Assembly: GCF_000372525.1 (NCBI RefSeq)
Contig: NZ_AQUR01000091.1
Coordinates: forward strand, 62,107-126,106
Direction of reading: 5' to 3'
DNA from: Cupriavidus neocaledonicus
GTDB lineage: Bacteria > Pseudomonadota > Gammaproteobacteria > Burkholderiales > Burkholderiaceae
Length of the DNA: 64,000 nt
Shown: piece by piece, positions 1-13,090 of the stretch
How positions within the stretch are numbered: position 1 is the first letter of the stretch
Layout: the number at the start of each line of letters is the position of its first letter
Position numbers and translations under genes: made by a program
Notes under the pieces: generated by a model
What the model was told of the DNA's origin: nothing
Seen by the model: the letters and a program-made list of their open reading frames with translations, nothing else
The model's database searches: none

Positions 1-731
1 CGATGGATCAGCGCCGCGGCCACCGACGAATCGACGCCGCCGGACAGGCCCAGGATGACTTCCTCATCGCCAACCTGCTCGCGGATCTTTGCGACCGCTT
101 CCTCGATATGGTCGCGCATGACCCAGTCAGGCCTGCAGCCGGCGATCTGCAGCACGAAGCGCTCCAGCATCTGGCGGCCCTTGACCGTGTGCGTGACCTC
201 GGGGTGGAACTGCACGGCGTAGTAGTGGCGCGTTTCGTCGGCCATGCCGGCGATCGGGCAGCTCGGCGTGGACGCCATCAGCTTGAAGCCGGGCGGCAGG
301 CCGGTGACCTTGTCGCCATGGCTCATCCATACCTTTAGCATGCCGTGGCCTTCCGGCGTGCGGAAGTCCTCGATGTCCTTGAGCAGCTCGGTATGGCCAT
401 GGGCGCGCATCTCGGCGTAGCCGAACTCGCGATGGTCGCTCCACTCGACCTTGCCGCCCAGCTGCACCGCCATGGTCTGCATGCCGTAGCAGATGCCCAG
501 CACCGGCACGCCGAGGTCCCACACCGCCTGCGGCGCGCGCAGCTGGTGGTCTTCATAGGTGCTGGCGTGGCTGCCGGACAGGATGATCGCCTTGGGGGCG
601 AATTCGCGCACGAACGCGTCGCTGACGTCGTTCGGATGGATTTCGCAATAGACGTGCGCCTCGCGGACGCGGCGGGCGATCAGCTGCGTGACCTGCGAGC
701 CGAAATCAAGAATGAGGATTTTGTCGTGCAT
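1..731 (-). CDS. guaA: GMP synthase (glutamine-hydrolysing), N-terminal part, cut by window edge
   Basis: Converts XMP to GMP using glutamine and ATP, the last step of guanine nucleotide synthesis in the cytosol. Visible here: the start [20 protein letters not shown], the class I glutamine amidotransferase domain with nucleophile elbow GICYGMQ and the FHPE motif (residues about 1-200), then the ATP pyrophosphatase P-loop LSGGVDSS just before the edge. The C-terminal half lies outside the window. The start is set by the conserved N-terminus. Its first 26 bp overlap the end of the upstream membrane-protein gene, and guaB lies further upstream on the same strand, so a guaB-orf-guaA transcription unit is likely. 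The identification is secure; only the length is incomplete. Confidence 0.97.
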   Translation of the reverse strand, partial: MHDKILILDFGSQVTQLIARRVREAHVYCEIHPNDVSDAFVREFAPKAIILSGSHASTYEDHQLRAPQAVWDLGVPVLGICYGMQTMAVQLGGKVEWSDHREFGYAEMRAHGHTELLKDIEDFRTPEGHGMLKVWMSHGDKVTGLPPGFKLMASTPSCPIAGMADETRHYYAVQFHPEVTHTVKGRQMLERFVLQIAGCRPDWVMRDHIEEAVAKIREQVGDEEVILGLSGGVDSSVAAALIH

Positions 732-1317
732 GATGGGCCGATGGCGTGTCTTCCGGGATGGGCTCGGTCACGACTTCCGTGCCGGGGCCATAGCCCGGCG
801 GCGGCGTGATGACCGGCTCGCGCCGGTATTCTGGGGTATTCATGGGGCGCGCCGCGGGGGCGACGCCGGGTTCCTTCCTGCTTTCCTGTTCCTGCAGCGC
901 GCGTTCCATCTTCCGTTGCTGTTCGCGCACGCGCACGCGCTTGGCCGCCGGGATCTGCACCACGGCAAAGAACAGCAGCACCACCGCCATGGTCGGCAGC
1001 CAGATCTTGCCGGCGCCTTCCAGCGGCAGCTCCAGGAACACCATCCAGCCGATGATGAGCACCGCGCTGGCCAGGTTCACATAGCCTGCCGTGCGCGCCA
1101 CCGGCACAGTCAGCTGGCCGTTGAAGGCGGCCTGCCACAGCAGCACCGACAGTCCCACCAGCGCCACGCCCAGCAGCTGCCCGAACAGCGCAGGCTGCGG
1201 CTGCGGCAACTGCAGCGCCGCGTACAGCGTGGTGAACGGGGACATCAGCAGCAGGATGCCCAGCAGCAGGTCCACCAGGGCATCGAAAAACAGCACGGCT
1301 CGCAGCAACACCTTCAT
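706..1317 (-). CDS. Four-helix inner-membrane protein of unknown function
   Basis: 203 residues. Four hydrophobic segments (roughly residues 5-30, 42-65, 75-98 and 105-125) are followed by a charged, proline-rich cytoplasmic tail of about 75 residues with a basic patch ([11 protein letters not shown]). I recognise no enzymatic motif. It lies between guaB and guaA on the same strand and its last 26 bp overlap the guaA start, so the two are probably co-transcribed and translationally coupled. The association with GMP synthesis may be positional only. The frame is supported by the clear hydrophobic periodicity and by the coding of the flanking genes. The function remains unassigned. Confidence 0.8.
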   Translation of the reverse strand: MKVLLRAVLFFDALVDLLLGILLLMSPFTTLYAALQLPQPQPALFGQLLGVALVGLSVLLWQAAFNGQLTVPVARTAGYVNLASAVLIIGWMVFLELPLEGAGKIWLPTMAVVLLFFAVVQIPAAKRVRVREQQRKMERALQEQESRKEPGVAPAARPMNTPEYRREPVITPPPGYGPGTEVVTEPIPEDTPSAHHARQNPHS

Positions 1318-1496
1318 TGGCGCTCCTCGTCTTGGCCCCGGCCGGTGGTGCGGCGGGCATCAGGACAACGCCTGCATGGCGCGCGGCCAGGTTCGGATGG
1401 CATGGCGGATCGGGCGCGGGCACGAGCTGGCGCGCGCCCGCCCGGATGCCGGCGGCCGCGCACCGCCTGCAGGGACGGTGCGCGGCCATGGGGGCA

Positions 1497-2992
<1,496 letters not shown>

Positions 2993-3083
2993 CAGGAATG
3001 CGCGATTTGCTGATGCCCGCCAACGGCTTTCCCAGGTGCTGTCTGCTATGCTCGTTGTCTTTTTATCCGGGGCACGGCGAAGT

Positions 3084-4043
3084 ATGGGAATCGGCGTATT
3101 GTGCGGGCTGCTGGCTGGTGCGTTCTGGGGCATGGTCTTCATCGCCCCCAAGCTGCTGCCCGCGTTTTCGCCGTGGGAGCTGGCCATCGGCCGCTACCTG
3201 GCCTACGGGCTGGTGGCCTGCGTGGCGGCGCTGCCGCTGCTGCGGCGCATCGCGCGCAAGCTGACCCGCGCCGATTGCGTGGCGCTGCTGCGCCAGGCCT
3301 TTACCGGCAACCTGCTCTACTACGTGCTGCTCGCCTTCGGCGTGCAGCTGGCCGGGGTCGGCCCGACCTCGCTGATCATCGGCATCCTGCCGATCTCGGT
3401 CACCATCATGGGCCGGCGCGACCACGGCGCGGTGCCGCTGTCGCGGCTGCTGTGGCCGCTGCTGGTGGTGGCCGCGGGCATTGCCTGCATCAACATCGAC
3501 CTGTTCGGCGGCGGCCAGAGTACCCATGCGGCGGCGGCCGGCGCCGTGGCGCGGCCGGTGTGGCAGAAGCTGGCCGGGGTCGCCTGCGCCGCCGGGGCGC
3601 TGGTCTGCTGGACCCTCTACGCGGTCGACAACGCGCGCTACCTGCAGCGCAACCCACATTACAGCGGCAATGAATGGTCGGCGCTGTACGGACTGTCGAC
3701 CGGCGCGGTGTCCGCGGTGCTGGCGCTGGCCGGCTGGCTGATCGCCGGCGACGCCCTGGGCGCCGCCGACAGCGGCCGCGACTGGCAGTGGTTCTGGATG
3801 GTCAACGCCGCGGTGGCGCTGGGCGCCTCGCTGATCGGCAACAACCTGTGGAATATCGCCAGCCGGCGCCTGCCGCTGACGCTGTCGGGGCAGATGATCG
3901 TGTTCGAAACGCTGTTTGCGCTGGCCTATGGCTTTATCTTCGAGCAGCGCTGGCCGCGCGCGCTGGAAATCGCCGCGATCGTGTTGCTGATGGTCGGCGT
4001 GGCGTGGTCGGTGCGCTTGCACGCCACGGACAAGTCTGCGTAG
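3084..4043 (+). CDS. EamA/DMT-superfamily membrane permease
   Basis: 319 residues, about ten hydrophobic segments in two EamA repeats (GLLAGAFWGMVFIAPKLLP at the N-terminus; LIGNNLWNIASRRLPLTLSG in the second half), typical of drug/metabolite exporters such as RhaT/YdcZ-like carriers. It is an inner-membrane protein and the substrate cannot be predicted. The frame is open far upstream, but membrane-protein sequence begins at MGIGVLCG; an ATG 12 codons earlier (3048) is an alternative start. Divergent from guaB, so its 5' region overlaps the guaB control region. Downstream is a convergent-free spacer and the DUF4124 gene. Confidence 0.85.
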   Translation: MGIGVLCGLLAGAFWGMVFIAPKLLPAFSPWELAIGRYLAYGLVACVAALPLLRRIARKLTRADCVALLRQAFTGNLLYYVLLAFGVQLAGVGPTSLIIGILPISVTIMGRRDHGAVPLSRLLWPLLVVAAGIACINIDLFGGGQSTHAAAAGAVARPVWQKLAGVACAAGALVCWTLYAVDNARYLQRNPHYSGNEWSALYGLSTGAVSAVLALAGWLIAGDALGAADSGRDWQWFWMVNAAVALGASLIGNNLWNIASRRLPLTLSGQMIVFETLFALAYGFIFEQRWPRALEIAAIVLLMVGVAWSVRLHATDKSA

Positions 4044-4230
4044 ACTAGCGAACCATGGCGCGGGGGTCACACGCGCCAGCTAAAAATACAACCACACCCA
4101 GGGTCAAACCGGCGCTACGCATTGCCTTGCATGCGAGGCGCCCAGGCGGTCGCCGCGGTGGTCTGCCGCGGCATCGCCATGCATGCAGCCGGCGGCCCGT
4201 GCTTCCAGAGCCACTTTGAGACGTCCCGCC

Positions 4231-4752
4231 ATGCTACGATCGTCCGCGCCGTGCCTGCTTGCCGCCGCCCTTGCCACCGTCCTGGCCGTGCCTGCGCCGG
4301 CCCTCGCCTACTGGCAGTGGCGCGACGCCAACGGCCACATGGTGTACAGCGACGTGCCGCTATCGACGGCCGCGGCCAGGGTCCTGCGCGCCCCGGGGCG
4401 CCCCGCCGGCGACTTCCAGCCGGTCCAGTCGGCGCAGCCCGCGGACGCCGCCGGCGCCGCACCGGCTCCCGCCAAAGCCTCGGCCAGGCCCGCCGCGCCG
4501 ACGCCCGAAGAAGCGTTCCAGAAGCGCCGCGAAGCCAGCCTGAAAGCCGCTGCCGAGGAAGCCCGCAGGGAAACCGAGGCGGCCGAGCGCGCCGCGCGCT
4601 GCGCGCAGCTGCGCAACTACGCCACCGGACTGCAACAGGGCATGCGCGCCGCGGTCGCCGGCCCGGACGGTTCGCTGCAGCACCTGAACAGCGAGCAGCG
4701 CCAGGCGGAACTCCTCAGGACCAGCGCCAACCTGGAAAAGCACTGCAACTGA
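4231..4752 (+). CDS. DUF4124-domain periplasmic protein
   Basis: 173 residues. Sec signal peptide MLRSSAPCLLAAALATVLA with likely cleavage after ALA, then the DUF4124 signature YWQWRDANGHMVYSDVPL, an Ala/Pro-rich linker and an Arg/Glu-rich helical segment (EEARRETEAAERAARC). Proteins of this type are small secreted proteins of unknown role, common in beta- and gammaproteobacteria. An in-frame ATG 16 codons upstream would put arginines before the signal peptide, so the start at the signal peptide is preferred. It converges on ratB, with a hairpin between them. Function unknown; probably periplasmic. Confidence 0.8.
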   Translation: MLRSSAPCLLAAALATVLAVPAPALAYWQWRDANGHMVYSDVPLSTAAARVLRAPGRPAGDFQPVQSAQPADAAGAAPAPAKASARPAAPTPEEAFQKRREASLKAAAEEARRETEAAERAARCAQLRNYATGLQQGMRAAVAGPDGSLQHLNSEQRQAELLRTSANLEKHCN

Positions 4753-4760
4753 AGCCACGA

Positions 4761-4780
4761 AAAACGGGGCCCGGGCCCTG
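4761..4780 (-). terminator. Terminator after ratB
   Basis: A 6-bp GC-rich stem with a CCGG loop (4765-4780), followed on the minus strand by GTTTTTC. It lies 24 bp past the ratB stop codon, between convergent genes, and may also slow transcription from the DUF4124 gene. Confidence 0.55.
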
Positions 4781-4803
4781 TTTGGCTGGCGGCGAGGCGC
4801 GGC

Positions 4804-5151
4804 TCAGCTGTTGCCGCGCAGCCATTTCTGGCCCTCGCGCGTGCCGCTGGCGCGCTGCTTCTGCACCCGCTTGCGGCGCGCCTGCTTCGGATCCGCCGTC
4901 AGCGGCCGGTACACCTCGACGCGATCGCCATCGCGCACCACCGTCTCCGGGGTCTTGAGCTTGCCGAAAATGCCCACGCGCATGGTCGCCGGATCGACCT
5001 CCGGGCACGCCTGCTGCAACCCGGAGCCGACGATGGCCGCGGCAATGGTGGTGCCGGCGGGCACGTCGATGTCCTTCAGGAACACGGCATCCGGACGCGC
5101 GTAGCAGACCGCGATATGCACCGTGCCGGCGCTGCGTTCAGCTGGTGCCAT
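4804..5151 (-). CDS. ratB: RnfH/RatB family ubiquitin-fold protein (UPF0125)
   Basis: 115 residues. A small beta-grasp (ubiquitin-like) protein of the RnfH/UPF0125 family: HIAVCYARPDAVFLKDIDVP, then GIFGKLKTPETVVRDGDRVE and a basic tail (QARRKRVQKQR). Members are encoded next to ratA and smpB in many proteobacteria; the molecular role is unclear. The start MAPAERS is favoured because it lies just after a GAGGTGG sequence within the ratA 3' end, giving a 14-bp overlap and likely translational coupling. A longer frame with an upstream ATG (5187) would overlap ratA more. Transcribed leftward with ratA. Confidence 0.85.
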   Translation of the reverse strand: MAPAERSAGTVHIAVCYARPDAVFLKDIDVPAGTTIAAAIVGSGLQQACPEVDPATMRVGIFGKLKTPETVVRDGDRVEVYRPLTADPKQARRKRVQKQRASGTREGQKWLRGNS

Positions 5152-5575
5152 AGACCACCTCGGCGCGCTTGACGAAGGCATCGACAAAGGTATTGGCGAT
5201 CATGCTGAAGACCGGGCCGATGAGCTTCTCCAGCAGCAGGCTGGAAAACTCGTAGTGCAGGTGGAACTCGATCTTGCAGGCGTCTTCGCGCAGCGGCGTG
5301 AAGCGCCATGAGCCGTTGAAGGTCTTGAACGGCCCGTCGGCAAAGGTCATGTCGATACGGGTGGGGCGCTCCTGGGTATTGCGCGTATGGAAGAACTGCT
5401 GGATGCCCTTGAAGTGGATATGGATCTTGGCGTCGAGCCTGGTCTCGGTCTGCTCGAACACCTCCACGCCGCCGCACCATGGCAGGAACTTGGGATAGTC
5501 CTCCACGCGGGTGACCAGGTCGTACATCTGCGCGGCGGAGTAACCGAGCAGGACGGATTTATGGACGTCTGCCAT
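5138..5575 (-). CDS. ratA: RatA/Coq10-type START-domain protein
   Basis: 145 residues, a polyketide-cyclase/START-like fold. E. coli RatA (PasT/YfjG) binds the 50S subunit and blocks 70S assembly when overproduced, while the mitochondrial homologue Coq10 binds ubiquinone, so its native role is debated. Visible hallmarks: ADVHKSVLLGYSAAQMYDLV, VEDYPKFLPWCGGVEV, and the C-terminal helix IGPVFSMIANTFVDAFVKRA. The start MADVHKS matches the usual N-terminus; an in-frame ATG nine codons upstream (5602) is possible, and neither has a good ribosome binding site. Divergent from smpB, overlapped by ratB. Confidence 0.9.
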   Translation of the reverse strand: MADVHKSVLLGYSAAQMYDLVTRVEDYPKFLPWCGGVEVFEQTETRLDAKIHIHFKGIQQFFHTRNTQERPTRIDMTFADGPFKTFNGSWRFTPLREDACKIEFHLHYEFSSLLLEKLIGPVFSMIANTFVDAFVKRAEVVYGTS

Positions 5576-5649
5576 GTAAGGGGAAATCTGGCTTGCGGCC
5601 ATGCCGCGCGCGCTGCGCGGCAGGCATGCGCCTGTGCCGGGGGCTGGTT

Positions 5650-5658
5650 TGCTAGAAT
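5650..5658 (+). promoter_or_regulatory. Extended -10 promoter element for smpB
   Basis: TGCTAGAAT: an extended -10 (TGn followed by TAGAAT) about 97 bases upstream of the smpB start, in the ratA-smpB divergent spacer. No strong -35 is seen, as expected for extended -10 promoters. Confidence 0.45.
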
Positions 5659-5754
5659 CCCGATTTTAGCCGACCCGCGCGCCCCGCGGCATCCCGCCAT
5701 GCGGCGCTGCAGCGAACCGGCCAGCATCCACCCTACCGCATCCTACCCGCACGC

Positions 5755-6207
5755 ATGACCATTGCAGACAACAAGAAGGCCTTCTTCGACTATTTCATCG
5801 AGGAACGATACGAGGCCGGGATCGTGCTGGAAGGCTGGGAGGTCAAGGCGATCCGCGCCGGCCGCGTACAGATCAAGGAAGGCTACGTGGTCGTGCGCGA
5901 CGCCGAGATGTTCCTGATCGGCGCCCATATCAGCCCGCTGCAAAGCGCCTCCACCCACGTCAAGCCCGATCCGGTGCGCACGCGCAAGCTGCTGCTCAAG
6001 GCCGACGAAATCAAGAAGCTGATCGGCAAGGTCGAGCAGCGCGGCTACACGCTGGTGCCGCTGAACCTGCATTACACGCGCGGCCGCGTGAAATGCGAGA
6101 TCGGGCTGGCCAAGGGCAAGAAGCAGTTCGACAAGCGCGAGACCGAAAAGCAGCGCGACTGGCAGCGCGAGAAGGCCCGCATCATGAAGGGCGACACCAA
6201 GCACTGA
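5755..6207 (+). CDS. smpB: SsrA-binding protein SmpB
   Basis: Binds tmRNA and carries it to stalled ribosomes for trans-translation. 150 residues, the usual size. Oligonucleotide-binding beta-barrel with the hallmarks [36 protein letters not shown] and [19 protein letters not shown], then the basic, disordered C-terminal tail ([18 protein letters not shown]) that enters the empty mRNA channel. Starts at ATG with the conserved [13 protein letters not shown]. Divergent from ratA; converges on the qmcA homologue 49 bp downstream. The tmRNA gene itself is not in this window. Confidence 0.97.
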   Translation: MTIADNKKAFFDYFIEERYEAGIVLEGWEVKAIRAGRVQIKEGYVVVRDAEMFLIGAHISPLQSASTHVKPDPVRTRKLLLKADEIKKLIGKVEQRGYTLVPLNLHYTRGRVKCEIGLAKGKKQFDKRETEKQRDWQREKARIMKGDTKH

Positions 6208-6256
6208 GCCGCAGCGCCGCGGCCCCGCTTGCGGCCGCCCTTGATTCCTTGCCCCT

Positions 6257-7189
6257 TCAAGCGGCCTTCTGCTGCCCCTTCACGATCTGCAGCGCCGTGG
6301 CGATCATGCTGCTCATGTCACCCATATTGCCCGGCACGATCAGCGTATTGCCCTGCTTGGCCAGGTTGCCGAACGCGGCCACGTATTCCTCGGCCACCTT
6401 CAGGTTGACCGCATCCATGCCGCCCTCGGTGCGGATCGCATTGCCGATCTTCTGGATCGCCTGCGCATTGGCCTCGGCCACCGCCAGGATCGCGCTGGCC
6501 TCGCCCTGGGCCTTGTTGATCGCCGCCTGGCGCTCGCCCTCCGACTTCTGGATCGCCGCCTCGCGCGCGCCGGTGGCCAGGTTGATCTGCTCCTGGCGCT
6601 TGCCTTCGGAAGCCGCGATCAGCGCGCGCTTTTCGCGCTCGGCGGTGATCTGCGCCTGCATCGCATGCAGGATCTCCTTGGGCGGGGTCAGATCCTTGAT
6701 CTCGTAGCGCAGCACCTTCACGCCCCAGTTGGACGCGGCTTCGTCTAGCGCGTTGACCACGCTGTGGTTGATGAACTCGCGCTCCTCGAAGGTCTTGTCC
6801 AGCTCCAGCTTGCCGATCACCGAGCGCAGCGTGGTCTGCGACAGCTGCGTGATCGCGACCACGAAATTGCTCGAGCCGTACGAAGCCTTCATCGGGTCGG
6901 TGACCTGGAAGTACAGCACGCCGTCGACCTGCAGCTGCGTGTTGTCCTTGGTGATGCAGACCTGGCTGGGCACGTCCAGCGGGATTTCCTTGAGCACGTG
7001 CTTGTAGGCGACGCGGTCGACGAACGGTACTACGATCGACAACCCCGGCGTCAGGGTCGCGTGATAGCGTCCCAGGCGCTCCAGCACCCAGGCATGCTGC
7101 TGCGGCACGATCTTGATGCCCTTGGCAATCAGCACGATAACGGCGATAAGGATGATCAGCGGCAGCAAACCAAGCTGAAAAGCAAGCAT
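6257..7189 (-). CDS. qmcA: SPFH/stomatin-family membrane protein, QmcA-like
   Basis: 310 residues. One N-terminal membrane helix (LPLIILIAVIVLIAKGIKI), then the SPFH/band-7 domain (VPQQHAWVLERLGRYHATL, PFVDRVAYKHVLKEIPLDVP) and an Ala/Glu-rich coiled coil (GEASAILAVAEANAQAIQKI), ending in a hydrophobic-glycine tail. Such proteins form flotillin-like cages in the inner membrane that hold proteases or other membrane proteins. The start is fixed by GGAGGA seven bases upstream of ATG; an in-frame ATG further upstream (7279) gives no sensible sequence. It follows the NfeD gene, and SPFH and NfeD proteins are regularly encoded as pairs. Confidence 0.92.
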   Translation of the reverse strand: MLAFQLGLLPLIILIAVIVLIAKGIKIVPQQHAWVLERLGRYHATLTPGLSIVVPFVDRVAYKHVLKEIPLDVPSQVCITKDNTQLQVDGVLYFQVTDPMKASYGSSNFVVAITQLSQTTLRSVIGKLELDKTFEEREFINHSVVNALDEAASNWGVKVLRYEIKDLTPPKEILHAMQAQITAEREKRALIAASEGKRQEQINLATGAREAAIQKSEGERQAAINKAQGEASAILAVAEANAQAIQKIGNAIRTEGGMDAVNLKVAEEYVAAFGNLAKQGNTLIVPGNMGDMSSMIATALQIVKGQQKAA

Positions 7190-7297
7190 GTAACGATCCT
7201 CCAGGCAGAACACATCGGTACGGCGCCGCCGGTCGGCGGCAGGCGGAACACACCGCGGCCGCGGCCGCGATGCGCACAAGACTTGGCAGACAGGGCT

Positions 7298-7732
7298 TCA
7301 GCGCGGCGACACCACCAGCGTGCTGCCGCGCACCGCGACGATGCGGTAGCGGCCCGGCGCCAGGGCGCGATCGGGGGGGCAATCGGGCGCCAGCTCGACG
7401 GTCCAGTCGGCGCCGCGGTACGGCACGCGCGCGCGCCCGTTGGCGTCCCACGCCGGCACGTCGAGTTCCTGGCCGATATCGAGATTGACGTTGGGATCGG
7501 CCGCGGCATTGCCGCGCCGCAGCTTGCCGAAGCGGGTGCGGCGCAGCCCGGCGATCAGCACCGCCGCCACCAGCGCCCCGACCAGGGCCTGCGCCGCGGA
7601 CGATGCGCCGAGCCAGGCCGCCACCCCGGCGGCGGCCAGGCCCACCGCCACCATCAGCAGATAGAACGTGCCGGTGTTCAGTTCGACGATCACCAGCAGC
7701 ACCGCTGCCACGAACCAGATGTAGTACGCCAT
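7298..7732 (-). CDS. NfeD-family membrane protein
   Basis: 144 residues. Membrane helices at about residues 4-24, 25-45 and 50-65, then a soluble OB-fold (NfeD) domain with DIGQELDVPAWDANGRARV and GRYRIVAVRGSTLVV. NfeD proteins accompany SPFH/stomatin proteins and are thought to act together in membrane organisation or quality control. GGGAG lies six bases before the ATG. The qmcA homologue starts 108 bp downstream on the same strand, so the two are probably one operon. The stop is clear and the family assignment is good; the exact physiological role is not known. Confidence 0.88.
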   Translation of the reverse strand: MAYYIWFVAAVLLVIVELNTGTFYLLMVAVGLAAAGVAAWLGASSAAQALVGALVAAVLIAGLRRTRFGKLRRGNAAADPNVNLDIGQELDVPAWDANGRARVPYRGADWTVELAPDCPPDRALAPGRYRIVAVRGSTLVVSPR

Positions 7733-7764
7733 CCAAGCTCCCGTTCGCCTACGGACTTCCCGAA

Positions 7765-7803
7765 AAAGTAAAAACCCCGCAGCGCCATACAGCGTCTGCG
7801 GGG
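7765..7803 (-). terminator. Rho-independent terminator of ppsA
   Basis: Perfect 8-bp inverted repeat CCCCGCAG (7775-7782) / CTGCGGGG (7796-7803). On the minus strand it is followed by GTTTTTACTTTTTC. It lies about 80 bp past the ppsA stop and separates it from the NfeD-qmcA unit. Confidence 0.85.
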
Positions 7804-7884
7804 CTTTGTAACACCTGACGCAGGGCCGGTGCCTCCGCCGGCTGCCCGAGGGCGCCGGCAGTCGTTATTGTGACGTCAAAGGCC

Positions 7885-10269
<2,385 letters not shown>

Positions 10270-10474
10270 GAGAGCCTCAAAACAAAGTAGAAAACTGGTT
10301 GCGCATGCCCGGTATGTTGTGGATGTTCTGTTCCCGGACGGATCGCTTGGCTAAGCAACCCCGAACTGGCGCTGCGGACCTGGCGCTACGGCTCTCATCG
10401 CGTAGCGCGCATTGTCGACAATTCCGGCGCGGTTTGTGGCGTGGGCATGTTGCGGAGCCGGCCACCCTCTGGAA

Positions 10475-10503
10475 TTGCTTAGCGAAAAGATCGCCGCTAT
10501 TCT
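10475..10503 (+). promoter_or_regulatory. Candidate sigma70 promoter of ppsR
   Basis: TTGCTT (10475-10480), a 17-bp spacer, then TATTCT (10498-10503), four of six matches to consensus in each box. It lies about 58 bp upstream of the ppsR start, in the 291-bp divergent ppsA-ppsR spacer. I see no second promoter of similar quality for ppsA in that spacer. Confidence 0.5.
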
Positions 10504-10560
10504 ACCGTGCTGCGCCGCACTTTTCTGCGGAAGATTCAATCTATTTATTCCACCCTCCCC

Positions 10561-11478
10561 ATGTCCCAGCCAGAAGCGCCCGGAACGGCGACACCCGGGT
10601 CCCAGCCTGGAACGCAACCCGAAAGCCCTGCGGCGCCGGCGCCCCAGGCCGCCGAGCGCCCCGCGGTGCGCACCGTGTTCATCGTCTCGGATGGCACCGG
10701 CATCACCGCCGAGACCTTCAGCCACTCCATCCTGGCGCAGTTCGAGATGCGCTTCCGCAAGGTGCGCATGCCCTTCGTCGATACCCCGGAAAAGGCACAT
10801 ATCGCCGTCGGCAAGATCAACGAGGCGTTCCACAACGAAGGCGTGCCGCCGATCGTCTTCACTACGCTGGTCAACCAGGAAGCGAACAAGGCGCTGCGCC
10901 GCGCCAAGGCGATGATCCTGGACATGTTCCAGACCTTCATCGAGCCGCTCGAGAAGGAACTGGGCCTGAAATCCACCCACGCCATCGGCCGCTTCCACCA
11001 GAATGCGGACACCGAGGCCTACAAGAACCGGATCGAGGCGATCAATTTCTCGCTGGCGCATGATGATGGCCAGTCACACAAGAACCTCGAAGAAGCCGAT
11101 GTGATCCTGGTGGGTGTGTCGCGCAGCGGCAAGACCCCGACCAGCCTCTACCTGGCGATGCAGTACGGGCTGAAGGCCGCCAACTATCCGCTGATTCCCG
11201 ACGACTTCGAGCGCGGCAGGCTGCCGTCTGCACTCTATGCGTTCAAGCCGAAGATCTTCGGCCTGTCGATCGACCCGCAGCGCCTGACCGAGATCCGCAA
11301 CGAGCGCCGCCCCGGCAGCAAGTACGCCGCGCTGGAAAACTGCCGCTACGAGGTCAACGAGGCCGAGGCGATGATGCGCCGCGAAGGCATCAAGTGGCTG
11401 TCGTCGACGCACAAGTCGATCGAGGAGATCGCGACCACGATCCTGCAGGAGATCAAGGTCGATCGCGACAACTACTGA
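10561..11478 (+). CDS. ppsR: PEP synthase regulatory protein (bifunctional kinase/pyrophosphorylase)
   Basis: DUF299-family enzyme that inactivates PEP synthase by ADP-dependent phosphorylation of a threonine and reactivates it by Pi-dependent removal. About 305 residues. After a Pro/Ala-rich, poorly conserved N-terminus of about 35 residues come [20 protein letters not shown], the P-loop [19 protein letters not shown] and the C-terminal [17 protein letters not shown]. The start MSQPEAP is preferred; an in-frame ATG 18 codons upstream (10507) overlaps the promoter region and gives a basic, unlikely N-terminus. Divergently paired with its target ppsA. Confidence 0.95.
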   Translation: MSQPEAPGTATPGSQPGTQPESPAAPAPQAAERPAVRTVFIVSDGTGITAETFSHSILAQFEMRFRKVRMPFVDTPEKAHIAVGKINEAFHNEGVPPIVFTTLVNQEANKALRRAKAMILDMFQTFIEPLEKELGLKSTHAIGRFHQNADTEAYKNRIEAINFSLAHDDGQSHKNLEEADVILVGVSRSGKTPTSLYLAMQYGLKAANYPLIPDDFERGRLPSALYAFKPKIFGLSIDPQRLTEIRNERRPGSKYAALENCRYEVNEAEAMMRREGIKWLSSTHKSIEEIATTILQEIKVDRDNY

Positions 11479-11484
11479 AGCAGG

Positions 11485-11514
11485 AAAAAAGCGGCCGCAT
11501 GGGCCGCTTTTTTT
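11485..11514. terminator. Bidirectional terminator between ppsR and the lpx-trmH block
   Basis: GCGGCC (11491-11496) / GGCCGC (11502-11507) with an A6 tract before and a T7 tract after. It can terminate ppsR (plus) and the long envelope gene block (minus), whose last gene ends 24 bp away. Confidence 0.85.
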
Positions 11515-11537
11515 ATGGGTCGCGCCGCCGCCCGCGC

Positions 11538-12320
11538 TCAGCCGGCGCGCCGCTGGCGCACCGCCTCGAACAGGCAGATCGCGGTCGCCGCGGCGACGTT
11601 CAGCGACTCCATCCCGCCGGGTTGCGGAATGCCGACCTTGCGGGTCACATGCGCCATCCAGCCGTCGCTGACCCCTGCCCCTTCGTTGCCGACCACCCAT
11701 GCCACGGGTCCGCGCAGGTCGGTATCGAACACCGCGGCCTCGGCGTGCGAAGAGGTCGCCAGCAGCGGGATCGCCAGCCGCGGCGCCAGCGCCTCGAGCG
11801 TGCAATGCTCGACGATGTTCAGGTGGAAGTTCGCGCCCATGCCGGCGCGCAGGGTCTTGACCGACCACGCAAAGGCACAGCCGGTGGCGAGGAAGGCGTC
11901 GCGGATGCCCGCCGCGGCCGCGCTGCGCAGGATCGAGCCGACATTGCCCGCGTCCTGCACGCCGTCCAGGATGATGCAGTCCTGCTCGATGCGCGCCGGC
12001 AGGTGGCCCGCCGGCGTCTCGATCACCAGCATCAGGTCGATGCCGTTGACCACGCCGCTGATCTGCGTGAACAGCGCATCGGCCAGCACCACCACGCGCT
12101 CGCTGTCCACCCGGGCCAGCAGTGGCGCCACTTCGGCGTGGTCGTAGTGGCGCTCCGACACCACGCAGGTCACGGGCTGGCCGCGCGCGGCCACGTAGGC
12201 CTGCGCCAGGTGCACGCCGTCGAGCAGCGACTGGCCCGCCTTGCGGCGCTGGTGCGTGGAACCGGCAAGCGCCTTCAGGTGCTTGAACAGCGCGTTGTCG
12301 CGCGAGGTGACGTGCTTCAC
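11538..12320 (-). CDS. SpoU/TrmH-family RNA 2'-O-ribose methyltransferase
   Basis: 260 residues. N-terminal substrate-binding domain beginning with [18 protein letters not shown], then the knotted SPOUT domain with the three SpoU motifs: [24 protein letters not shown] and [17 protein letters not shown]. It transfers methyl from SAM to a ribose in rRNA or tRNA. The closest well-known relatives are YsgA/TsnR-type enzymes, and the exact RNA target cannot be read from sequence. Its ATG overlaps the rnhB stop by 4 bp (ATGA), so it is translationally coupled as the last gene of the envelope block. Confidence 0.9.
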   Translation of the reverse strand: MKHVTSRDNALFKHLKALAGSTHQRRKAGQSLLDGVHLAQAYVAARGQPVTCVVSERHYDHAEVAPLLARVDSERVVVLADALFTQISGVVNGIDLMLVIETPAGHLPARIEQDCIILDGVQDAGNVGSILRSAAAAGIRDAFLATGCAFAWSVKTLRAGMGANFHLNIVEHCTLEALAPRLAIPLLATSSHAEAAVFDTDLRGPVAWVVGNEGAGVSDGWMAHVTRKVGIPQPGGMESLNVAAATAICLFEAVRQRRAG

Positions 12321-13090
12321 GATGCTTCGGGTGGGAGGAAAGTGCCGCGCTGGGTAGCGGCCTCGGTCGCGGCACCGGCGAAGATGCCGGTGTCAGCGGC
12401 CGCGATGTCTTCGGTCACCGGCGCGGCGGCGGCGATGGCGGCAAACACCGGCCGTTGCGCCAGCGCCTCGCGCACCGGCGCGAACGAGCGGCGATGGTGC
12501 GGGGTCGCGCCGAACTCGGCCAGCGCCGCCATATGCTGCGGCGTGCCGTAGCCCACGTGCGAATCGAAGCCGTACTGCGGGTAGGCCGCGTGCAGTTCCA
12601 TCAGGGCGCGGTCGCGCGCCACCTTGGCCAGGATCGACGCGGCCGAGATCGCCTTGACCAGCGCATCGCCCTTGACGATGGCTTCGACCGGGTACGCAAC
12701 CTGCGGGCAGCGGTTGCCGTCGACCTGCACCAGGTCCGGCACCACGCCGCTGGCGGCCAGGCCCTGCACGGCACGCTGCATCGCCAGCATGCTGGCGTGC
12801 AGGATGTTGATGGTATCGATCTCCTCGACCGTGGCAAAGGCGATATGCCAGCCCAGCGCGCGCTCGCAGATCTTCTCGTACAGCGCCTCGCGCTTGGCCG
12901 CGGTCAGGATCTTGGAATCGGCGAGGCCGCGGATCGGGCGTTTCGGGTCGAGCACCACCGCGGCGGCATAGACCGGTCCCGCCAGCGGGCCGCGGCCGGC
13001 CTCGTCGACGCCGCACAGGCGCTGGATGGCGCCGGCCGCCGGCGCCAGGTCCAGTCCCAGCTGCGGTGATGCAGCATTGCGCCGTGCCAT
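12317..13090 (-). CDS. rnhB: Ribonuclease HII
   Basis: Cleaves the RNA strand of RNA-DNA hybrids and starts removal of single ribonucleotides from DNA. 257 residues. The catalytic region opens with [20 protein letters not shown] (first Asp-Glu pair), followed by [25 protein letters not shown] (third acid) and [10 protein letters not shown]. The C-terminal 50 residues are an Ala-rich extension beyond the usual E. coli length (198). The start MARRNAAS shares one base with the lpxB stop (TGATG), indicating coupling. lpxB-rnhB adjacency is conserved in proteobacteria. Confidence 0.96.
   Translation of the reverse strand: MARRNAASPQLGLDLAPAAGAIQRLCGVDEAGRGPLAGPVYAAAVVLDPKRPIRGLADSKILTAAKREALYEKICERALGWHIAFATVEEIDTINILHASMLAMQRAVQGLAASGVVPDLVQVDGNRCPQVAYPVEAIVKGDALVKAISAASILAKVARDRALMELHAAYPQYGFDSHVGYGTPQHMAALAEFGATPHHRRSFAPVREALAQRPVFAAIAAAAPVTEDIAAADTGIFAGAATEAATQRGTFLPPEAS

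Noticed and set aside
4138..4151. A possible CRISPR or small RNA signal in the palindromic spacers (for example 4110-4142 and the REP-like copies)
   Set aside because: No regularly spaced direct repeats with unique spacers are present. The palindromes are isolated or REP-like and no cas gene is nearby.
5138..5602. ratA/ratB as a classical toxin-antitoxin pair
   Set aside because: Despite the historical names, RatA belongs to the Coq10/START family and RatB to the RnfH family, and both look like housekeeping genes beside smpB. Nothing in the sequence supports an addiction module.
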